A stretch of 47,934 bases of DNA from Thermococcus sp. GTDB lineage: Archaea > Methanobacteriota_B > Thermococci > Thermococcales > Thermococcaceae. The DNA lies in NCBI RefSeq assembly GCF_026991495.1, contig NZ_JALXBJ010000058.1, forward strand, positions 1 to 47,934, written 5' to 3'. The notes below the pieces were generated by a model. The model was not told where the DNA came from and searched no databases. It saw nothing but the letters and a program-made list of their open reading frames with translations. Positions 42,093 through 47,934 of this stretch are shown piece after piece (the first letter of the stretch is position 1; the number at the start of each line of letters is the position of its first letter). The translations under genes were made by a program, and so were the position numbers.

Positions 42093-45000
42093 ATGAAGAA
42101 GCTCTCCGTGATTTTGGCTCTGATCTTGGTTTTTTCAGTTTTGGTTGTCCAAACACCAAGCGTTAGGGCAGACGGCTTCAACTACTGGGCGAGGAGCTAC
42201 GGGGGAAGCGGGACTGATGTTATCAACGACGTTAAGGTTCTGCCGGACGGGAGCATTATCGCGGTTGGATACACCACTTCATCAGGCACCGGCGGAAAGG
42301 ACGTTTTAGTCATGAAGCTGAGCCCGGAGGGGGGCATAGCATGGGCTAAAACCTACGGCGGGACAAAGGACGATGGTGCCCGTGCGGTTGTCATCGCTCC
42401 GAACGGTGATATTATCGTGGCCGGCTGGACTGCAAGCTTCGGCGCTGGCGGTTCTGATGTGTGGATTCTCAGGCTTGATGCTAACGGCAACGTGAAATGG
42501 CAGAAAACCTATGGAGGAAGCAGTGATGATGGGGCTAACGCGGTTGCCTTAGCTCCGAACGGTGACATTATTGTAGCCGGCTACACCAAAAGCTTCGGCG
42601 CTGGTAGTGCTGATTTTTGGGTTCTCAGGCTTGACAGCGAGGGCAACGTGAAATGGCAGAAGACTTACGGGGGAAGCTACTTGGATGAGGCTCACGCGGT
42701 TGCCTTAGCGAGCAACGGTGACGTTATCGTGGCCGGATACACTGAAAGCTTCGGCGCTGGTTATGCTGACTTTTGGGTTCTCAGGCTTGACAGCGAGGGC
42801 AACGTTAAGTGGCAGAAGACTTACGAGGGAAGCGACTGGGAGGAGGCTAACGCGGTTGCTTTAGCGAGCAACGGTGACGTTATCGTGGCCGGATACACTG
42901 AAAGCTTCGGCGCTGGTTGGAATGATGTTTGGGTTCTCAGGCTTGACAGCGAGGGAAACGTGAAGTGGCAGAAGACTTACGGGGGAAGCGATTATGATGA
43001 GGCTCACGCGGTTGCTGTAGCGAGCAACGGTGACGTTATCGTGGCCGGCTACACTGACAGCTTCGGCGCTGGAACTCCAGGTTACTCAAACGTTTGGATC
43101 CTCAGGCTTGACGGCGAGGGCAACGTGAAGTGGCAGAAGACTTACGGAGGAAGCGATAATGATGTGGCTTTCGCGGTTGCTTTAGCGAGCAACGGTGACG
43201 TTATCGTGGCCGGCTACACTTACAGCTTCGGCGCTGGAAAAGCTGACTTTTGGGTTCTCAGACTTCCTCCGGATGGGAACCTGCCCGGCTTCTCCAGGGA
43301 TTCAAACGCGAAGATAACCATTCCCAGTCCCGACGTGCGGGATTCAAAAGCCGCGGTTGAGGACTCAGGTGTTACTCCTCAGGACTCGCACGCCTACCCG
43401 AACCAGGCCGAGCTGACGGTTAAAACCCAGTACGGGCCGGCACTCCCAGCCTTCACAATACTCTCAGTTCCTCCAGGGGCAAGCGTTTACATCGACGGCT
43501 CTTATAATGGAACGACACCTTTAACCCTCAACCTAACCCCTGGAACACACCAAGTAAAAATCACCAAACAGGGTTACAAGAACTACACGACAACAGTAAC
43601 CCTGAATCCGGGAGAGAGCAAAACCATCTCGGCAACGCTGACGCCAGCCTATGGCTATTTGAGCGTTGACTCCTCTCCAGCCGGAGCAAAGGTTTACGTT
43701 GACGGTTCTTACGCTGGAGACACTCCACTCAAGGACTACAAACTCTCCACCGGCGAGCACACGGTTAAAATCATTAAAGACGGTTACCAGAACTTTACAA
43801 AGACGGTAACGGTAAGTCCCGGTGAGAAGGCGAGCGTTGCGGCGAGTTTAGTTCAGATAAAATCGCATCAAACTACCAGTTCACCTCTGGTCACGTCAAT
43901 CCCACCAACCCAAACGGCTCAAGCGACAGCCGGCGGTGGGATACCCAAAACCTACATCATCGCAGGCCTTCTTGTCCTTGGCCTGCTCGGCGGCGTTGCC
44001 GCAAAAGCCCGGGGCAGAAAGCCCAAACCTTCGCCTTCATCAGCGAGCAGCGTGAGGAGGGCACCAAAGAAAGAGAAGCCCCCTGCACCTCCGAGAGTCC
44101 CCTACTTCCCGCCAGAGCTTCTGGAAAAATACGAGCCCCTTGAGTTCCTCGGCGAGGGCGGCTTCGCCAGGGTGTATAAGGTGAAAAGGAAGAAAGACGG
44201 CAAAGTAGTCGCGGTTAAAATCCCCTCCCTGGGCAGCGAGGCGGCTAAAAAAGCCTTCCTGAAGGAAGTTAAGGCCTGGAGCAGGCTCGACCACCCGAAC
44301 ATAGTAAAGCTCTACGGCGCGTACAAAACGCCCGTCCCCCACATCGAGATGGAGTACGTTGAGGGAGCGAGGATAAGGAGGAGGCTCGTGAGGGATCTCG
44401 GGGCTTACCCCGTTCCGGCCGATGAGGAGACCGCGCTGAAGCTCGTCAGGGGCATAGCTGAGGGCTTAAAACACGCCCACTCAAAGCAGGTTTTCCACCG
44501 CGACCTCAAGCCTCAGAACGTTCTCCTAAAGAGTGACCTGACACCGAAGATAACCGACTGGGGACTGGCAAAGGTCGGTGCGGTTTCCACGACCGCGACG
44601 GCCATGAAGGGCTTAACCTATCTCTACGCGGCCCCGGAGCAGGTGGATGAGAAGTTCTATGGCCACACCGACCACAGAACCGACATCTACCAGCTCGGCC
44701 TCATCTTCTACGAGCTCCTAACCGGGGGGCAGCCCTACGAGGGGAGCTCGATAGTGAGCGTCATGACCAAGATAACGAAGCCGGACGAGAGGCCAAAGCC
44801 GCCTTCAGCCTTCAACCCGAAGCTGAAGAAGTACGACGGGATCTTTGAGAAGCTCCTCGCGAAGAGGAAGGAGGAACGCTATGGGAGCGTTGACGAGTTC
44901 CTTGAGGCGCTGGACGCCGTCCAGGAGATCCAGAGGGAGAAGGAGGAGCTCAAAAAGACGACAACGGCCATGGTGAAGAGCAAAACCAGGGCGGAGTTCG

Positions 45001-45254
45001 AGAAGCTGTGGCGCGCCGGCGTTCTCAAGACCATAAAGATAGCCCGGCTGAGCCTCAGGGCCAACGACAGGGGGGAGCTCTTGGGGGCGCTCGACGAGCT
45101 CAGGGGGATAACTAAGGAGAACTCAAAGGACGTGGAACATTTAATAGGCCAGGTGGAGATACTCGTGAGAGAAGGTGTGGCGATGAGCGATGAGACGAAG
45201 ACTAAGGTCGAGGAGCTCCTCAAGAGGATTGAGTGGGAGGTATTCAGGAGCTGA
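42093..45254 (+). CDS. Transmembrane Ser/Thr kinase with beta-propeller and two PEGA domains
   Basis: The 1053-residue protein has a signal peptide (1 to about 27) and seven propeller blades (about 28-395), closely related to those at 140. It has a modified post-propeller segment without the CxxC pair, two PEGA domains (about 455-522 and 522-592), and one membrane helix (about 620-641). The kinase has GEGGFARV from Gly687, VAVK, HRD at 802-804, DWG at 822-824 and AAPEQ. The C-terminal helical tail ends VEELLKRI. PEGA domains often bind or sit near cell-surface polymers. ATG 42093 has GGAGGAGGTGA upstream. The gene lies 12 nt before the ESCRT-III-like gene, so its substrate may be that protein or the following Vps4-like ATPase. 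Confidence 0.92.
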   Translation: MKKLSVILALILVFSVLVVQTPSVRADGFNYWARSYGGSGTDVINDVKVLPDGSIIAVGYTTSSGTGGKDVLVMKLSPEGGIAWAKTYGGTKDDGARAVVIAPNGDIIVAGWTASFGAGGSDVWILRLDANGNVKWQKTYGGSSDDGANAVALAPNGDIIVAGYTKSFGAGSADFWVLRLDSEGNVKWQKTYGGSYLDEAHAVALASNGDVIVAGYTESFGAGYADFWVLRLDSEGNVKWQKTYEGSDWEEANAVALASNGDVIVAGYTESFGAGWNDVWVLRLDSEGNVKWQKTYGGSDYDEAHAVAVASNGDVIVAGYTDSFGAGTPGYSNVWILRLDGEGNVKWQKTYGGSDNDVAFAVALASNGDVIVAGYTYSFGAGKADFWVLRLPPDGNLPGFSRDSNAKITIPSPDVRDSKAAVEDSGVTPQDSHAYPNQAELTVKTQYGPALPAFTILSVPPGASVYIDGSYNGTTPLTLNLTPGTHQVKITKQGYKNYTTTVTLNPGESKTISATLTPAYGYLSVDSSPAGAKVYVDGSYAGDTPLKDYKLSTGEHTVKIIKDGYQNFTKTVTVSPGEKASVAASLVQIKSHQTTSSPLVTSIPPTQTAQATAGGGIPKTYIIAGLLVLGLLGGVAAKARGRKPKPSPSSASSVRRAPKKEKPPAPPRVPYFPPELLEKYEPLEFLGEGGFARVYKVKRKKDGKVVAVKIPSLGSEAAKKAFLKEVKAWSRLDHPNIVKLYGAYKTPVPHIEMEYVEGARIRRRLVRDLGAYPVPADEETALKLVRGIAEGLKHAHSKQVFHRDLKPQNVLLKSDLTPKITDWGLAKVGAVSTTATAMKGLTYLYAAPEQVDEKFYGHTDHRTDIYQLGLIFYELLTGGQPYEGSSIVSVMTKITKPDERPKPPSAFNPKLKKYDGIFEKLLAKRKEERYGSVDEFLEALDAVQEIQREKEELKKTTTAMVKSKTRAEFEKLWRAGVLKTIKIARLSLRANDRGELLGALDELRGITKENSKDVEHLIGQVEILVREGVAMSDETKTKVEELLKRIEWEVFRS
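42180..43270 (+). repeat. Tandem propeller blades, third array
   Basis: Seven blade units of about 156 bp are nearly interchangeable in DNA with those at 230-1315 and 27419-28330. Repeated phrases include GACGTTATCGTGGCCGG and AGCTTCGGCGCTGG. The first blade is the form with SSGTGGKDVLVMKL, shared only with the gene at 140. Confidence 0.88.
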
Positions 45255-45266
45255 GGGGGTAGTACC

Positions 45267-45833
45267 ATGGTGAAGTTCTGGAAATCGAAGGAGGACCGGG
45301 AGATAGAGCGCAAGATGCGCATGAGGAAGGCCAAGATGGCCCTTAAGCAGTACATAAACAACCTTGAGAACCTGAAGCGCAAAATCTTCCTCCAGGGGAA
45401 GGAAGCGGCTAAGCTCGGCGACGAGGCGCTGTTAAAGAGGAGCGCGGTAAAGTACCTCGCCTTGGAGGAGAGGATAAAGCAGGCTAAACGACTGCTCCTC
45501 CTCATGGAGGAAGCTGAGATACAGAGGGAGCTCGTGAAGGTCTCCGCGAACTTCATCCAGTTCAGCCAGGACATAGTCGAGAGCATTGCCGAAGGGCCCG
45601 GGGCGCAGGACATAGCGAAGATGCAGGTGGAGTTCGAGAAGGCCATGGGCAGGGTGGAGGAGCTGGACGATGCCCTCGCCTCGATGCTTGATCTAACGAG
45701 CGAGAGCATCCTGACCGGCGACTTCAGCGCGGAGACTGTTGAGGAAGCTGCCTCCCTCTTCGAGGAGTCGGCTTCATCTGACCTCGAACCCAGGAGCAGG
45801 CTCAAGCAGATCGAAGACGCGATGAGGGGTTGA
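45267..45833 (+). CDS. ESCRT-III/CdvB-like protein with MIM1-like tail
   Basis: The 188-residue helical protein has a strongly basic N-terminus (FWKSKEDREIERKMRMRKAK), a long helical hairpin (to about 90), a helix with MQVEFEKAMGRVEELDDAL (about 125-145, very like the alpha-5 region of ESCRT-III/CdvB), and an acidic region. The C-terminus, EPRSRLKQIEDAMRG, resembles the MIT-interacting motif of CHMP proteins (R-L-x-x-L pattern). The gene is one nucleotide upstream of a Vps4-like ATPase, and ESCRT-III and Vps4 genes are often neighbours in archaea. It should polymerise at the membrane and be taken apart by the ATPase. No signal peptide is seen. The assignment is by pattern, not by alignment. 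Confidence 0.7.
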   Translation: MVKFWKSKEDREIERKMRMRKAKMALKQYINNLENLKRKIFLQGKEAAKLGDEALLKRSAVKYLALEERIKQAKRLLLLMEEAEIQRELVKVSANFIQFSQDIVESIAEGPGAQDIAKMQVEFEKAMGRVEELDDALASMLDLTSESILTGDFSAETVEEAASLFEESASSDLEPRSRLKQIEDAMRG

Positions 45834-45834
45834 C

Positions 45835-46983
45835 ATGCAGTCCCTCTACCTCTCCCTTTTCGAGGAGTGCAGACGGGAGTACGAGCGGGCACTTGCCGGG
45901 GGAGACGAGAAGGCCGCGGCTGAATTCGCTGAAAAATGCGCCGGGATACTCAGGAGGATAGCGGAGAAGACGCCCTCAAAGGCCGGCCTGTACCTCGAAA
46001 AGGCGGAAAAGTGGGAGGCCACCGCGAGGGAGCTTAGAAAAGAGGCAGGGAAACCAAGGGCACTCCCTCCAGCTCCAGCCGGCGGGGGAAGCCCTCCCCA
46101 AGATGAGTACACCCCGCTGGTCGAGGGCTTAATCTCGCGCTCGGCCGTAACCTGGGAGGACATAGGCGGTCTTGAGGGGGTCAAAAAGCTCCTCGCGAGG
46201 AACGTTGCTCTGGCCTTTGCCAAAAAGCCAGAGGCCGTGAAGCCCTGGAAGGGGATCCTCCTCTTCGGGCCGCCGGGAACGGGAAAAACCCTGCTCGCTT
46301 CAGCGGCCGCCGGGAGCTTAAACGCGACCTTCTTCAACGTGAAGGCCAGCGACGTTCTGAGCAAGTACTACGGCGAGAGCTCGAAGCTCATCTCTGCCCT
46401 CTACAGGGTGGCGAGGGAGAGGGCCCCGAGCATAGTCTTCATTGACGAGATAGATGCCCTCAGCATGAAGCGCGAGAGCGTCCACGAAGCGACGCGCAGA
46501 GCCCTCGCGACGCTCCTAACTGAGCTGGACGGGTTCAAGAGTAATGAGGAGCGCTTTGTACTAACGCTGGCTTCAACGAACACCCCCTGGGATCTGGACG
46601 AGGCTATCCTCTCGCGCTTCCCTATCAGGGTCTACGTGCCGCTGCCGGATAAGGAAGCCGTCAAGGCCATCGTGAGGATACACACGAAGGGCCTCGACGT
46701 CTCCCGGTTAGACCTCGACGCCATAGCGGAGGAGAGCGTTAAAAGGCTGTACTCCGGCAGGGAGATCACAGCCTTGTGCCAGGCGGCGATACACCGCATG
46801 CTCGAGGAGGTGAACCCGGAGCTGGGGGAGCTCGATGCCCTCTCAAGGATCGGGGAGCTTGAGCTGAAGGTCAGACCCCTTGAGATGAGGGATTTCGAGG
46901 AGGCTTTTAAGCGGATCAAAAGCCCGCTGACGAGGAAGGACATTGAGAGGTATGAGAAGTGGACGGAGGAGTTCGGGGGATAG
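45835..46983 (+). CDS. Vps4/CdvC-like AAA ATPase with MIT-like domain (copy 2)
   Basis: The 382-residue protein is a paralogue of the one at 35971. It has an MIT-like three-helix region (1-75, LFEECRREYERALAGGDEKA through LYLEKAEKWEATARELRK) and a Pro/Gly-rich linker. Motifs are Walker A GPPGTGKT at 145-152, pore loop SKYYGES, Walker B VFIDEID with Asp204, sensor STNTPWDLDEA, LSRFPIR, and the C-terminal helix RYEKWTEEFGG. MIT regions of the two copies differ more than the AAA cores, so they probably bind different ESCRT-III tails. It starts one nucleotide after the ESCRT-III-like gene. The AT-rich region after its stop holds the promoter of the next ATPase gene. Confidence 0.83.
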   Translation: MQSLYLSLFEECRREYERALAGGDEKAAAEFAEKCAGILRRIAEKTPSKAGLYLEKAEKWEATARELRKEAGKPRALPPAPAGGGSPPQDEYTPLVEGLISRSAVTWEDIGGLEGVKKLLARNVALAFAKKPEAVKPWKGILLFGPPGTGKTLLASAAAGSLNATFFNVKASDVLSKYYGESSKLISALYRVARERAPSIVFIDEIDALSMKRESVHEATRRALATLLTELDGFKSNEERFVLTLASTNTPWDLDEAILSRFPIRVYVPLPDKEAVKAIVRIHTKGLDVSRLDLDAIAEESVKRLYSGREITALCQAAIHRMLEEVNPELGELDALSRIGELELKVRPLEMRDFEEAFKRIKSPLTRKDIERYEKWTEEFGG

Positions 46984-46989
46984 TTTTAA

Positions 46990-47026
46990 ATTTTATACCT
47001 GCCAAGTATAATACCTGAGGGGTATA
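46990..47026. promoter_or_regulatory. Operator-like repeats before the last ATPase gene
   Basis: TATACCTG (46994-47001) and AATACCTG (47010-47017) are direct repeats 16 bp apart. GGTATA at 47021-47026 is the inverted form of TATACC. The AT-rich TTTTAAATTTTAT just before (46984-46996) can act as a TATA box. The last half-site ends two bases before the start codon at 47029, which suggests occlusion of the start region by a bound protein. Confidence 0.6.
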
Positions 47027-47028
47027 AA

Positions 47029-47934
47029 ATGAAGTTCTACAACAGGGGAAAGGAGATCGATCTCCTGAGGAAGGCCAAGAGAGTAGCTATAATAGGCAGG
47101 AGAAGGGTTGGAAAGACGAGGCTGGTCGAGGAGGCCCTCAACCCGATAACTCTCTTCATCCCCGCCGAAAAGAGAGAGGCCTTGATATGCGACGACTGGA
47201 TCAGAGAGATCAGGGAGAGGCGCTACATCCCAACGCTCGGCTCGATGGGGGAGATAGTGGAGTTCCTCATGCGAGAGGGGGAGACGGTCTTCATAGACGA
47301 GCTCCAGAACGTCCTCAGGGTGAACCCAGCCTTCCTCTACGACCTCCAGAGGCTCCTCGACAAGTACCGCGAGGCCAAGCTGGTTGTCACCGGCTCTCTC
47401 ATAGCGATGTCAAAGAGGCTCGTTGAGGACTATTCCAGTCCGCTCTACGGCAGGTTCGACGTGGTGATAAAGCTTAGAGAGCTCGACTTCAAAACCGTTC
47501 TAAGGATAGTGAAGGACCTTGGCTACGGCATCGAGGAGGCCGTTGTGATGTGGTCGGTCTTCGGCGGCCTGCCGAAGTACTACGAGACGCTTGAGCGCTT
47601 CTCGATGGAGCCTGAAGAGTTCATCAGGATGCTGTTCTTCGAGGAGCCGTATCCGATGTTCCCCGAGGTCATGCTCATGCTCAAGGAAGAACTTGGAAAG
47701 GAATACAGGACGTACTTCAGCATACTCCAGGCGATAAGCGAGGGCAGGAACACCCTCGGCGAGATATCAGCTTACCTCTCGGTCAGGAGCACGAGTCTGA
47801 CCAAATACCTCCGCGCCCTTGAGAGGGACTACGAGCTGGTGGTAAAGCGAAAGGACGCCTTTGGAAGGGGGAGGTACCGCTATAGCATAGCCCAGAACCT
47901 CGTGGACTTCTGGTTCCGCTTCCTCTGGAGAAAC
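47029..47934 (+). CDS. Archaeal_ATPase, DUF234 type (cut by the window end)
   Basis: The frame is open from ATG 47029 to the last base of the window (302 codons). It has MKFYNRGKEI, Walker A GRRRVGKT at 23-30, Walker B VFIDELQN near 87, a sensor VVTGS, a winged helix (about 240-285, LGEISAYLSVRSTSLTKYL) and the NLVDFWFRFLWRN linker that precedes the DUF234 nuclease-like domain. The rest lies outside. It is shorter at the N-terminus than its relatives at 19636 and 18107. Repeats at 46990-47026 precede it. It is the third full DUF234-like architecture in the window. Confidence 0.85.
   Translation, partial: MKFYNRGKEIDLLRKAKRVAIIGRRRVGKTRLVEEALNPITLFIPAEKREALICDDWIREIRERRYIPTLGSMGEIVEFLMREGETVFIDELQNVLRVNPAFLYDLQRLLDKYREAKLVVTGSLIAMSKRLVEDYSSPLYGRFDVVIKLRELDFKTVLRIVKDLGYGIEEAVVMWSVFGGLPKYYETLERFSMEPEEFIRMLFFEEPYPMFPEVMLMLKEELGKEYRTYFSILQAISEGRNTLGEISAYLSVRSTSLTKYLRALERDYELVVKRKDAFGRGRYRYSIAQNLVDFWFRFLWRN

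Noticed and set aside
44879..45892. Minus-strand open frame of 337 codons
   Set aside because: It spans the end of a kinase gene and an ESCRT-III-like gene on the other strand. Its Ser-rich translation is the typical mirror of Glu/Lys/Arg-rich helices.
47187..47426. 79-codon plus-strand frame near the window end
   Set aside because: It is an out-of-frame shadow of the ATPase gene that starts at 47029 and runs off the window.

Overview
The window is archaeal and almost certainly from a GC-rich member of the Thermococcales (Thermococcus-like). Genes start behind GGTG or GGAGGTG ribosome-binding sites. Promoters have AT-rich TATA-type boxes. Codon use is rich in AGG, AGA and ATA, and proteins are rich in Lys and Glu. 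The gene families seen (Archaeal_ATPase/DUF234 proteins, HepT/MntA, DWG-type Hanks kinases, PEGA and beta-propeller surface proteins) fit this order. Every convincing gene is on the + strand, spacing is tight, and no tRNA, rRNA, CRISPR array or insertion sequence was found.

The region is an island of envelope-spanning and cytosolic Ser/Thr (Hanks-type) protein kinases. Six kinase genes plus one gene with two kinase domains lie at 140-5071, 11798-16423, 16451-18052, 21049-23418, 27419-30133, 31308-33296 and 42093-45254. Most share one plan: an outer sensor (seven-bladed propeller, LamG/DUF2341 or PEGA), a helical stalk, one membrane helix, cytosolic helical repeats and an Ig-like module, a kinase domain with a DWG motif, and a conserved C-terminal helical tail of about 100 residues. 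They are accompanied by a transmembrane PP2C phosphatase (33302-35932), a large receptor with no kinase domain (37170-42023) and a pentapeptide-repeat K+ channel (30138-31262).

Interleaved with the kinases is what looks like an ESCRT/Cdv membrane-remodelling set. There are two Vps4/CdvC-like ATPases with N-terminal MIT-like three-helix regions (35971-37164 and 45835-46983). There are three short, charged, helical ESCRT-III-like proteins (8418-9011, 9011-9628 and 45267-45833). The third of these sits 1 nt upstream of the second Vps4-like gene and ends in a possible MIT-interacting motif. The block 31308-46983 (kinase, PP2C, Vps4, receptor, kinase, ESCRT-III, Vps4) is packed like one long operon. 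My main hypothesis is a phospho-regulated, surface-sensing membrane scission or vesiculation system.

A second theme is a set of P-loop ATPases of the Archaeal_ATPase and AAA_14 types (9658, 10669, 18107, 19636, 23483, 24838 and 47029, the last cut by the window end). Several carry a C-terminal winged helix and a PD-(D/E)XK-like nuclease. Several are preceded by their own private repeat or palindrome at the promoter, which suggests autoregulation. The pair at 9658/10669 is a tandem duplication with a perfect 139-bp repeat and signs of gene conversion.

Smaller elements are a HepT/MntA toxin-antitoxin pair whose HepT gene has a late frameshift (7584-8372), a truncated and frameshifted COG2865-type regulator remnant (26207-26751), and three tiny ORFs (42, 27 and 38 codons) whose stops each overlap the start codon of a kinase gene. 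AT-rich patches in the sensor ectodomains and in the pseudokinase half of the double kinase suggest that the sensors were swapped by recombination onto a stable GC-rich cytosolic signalling module.
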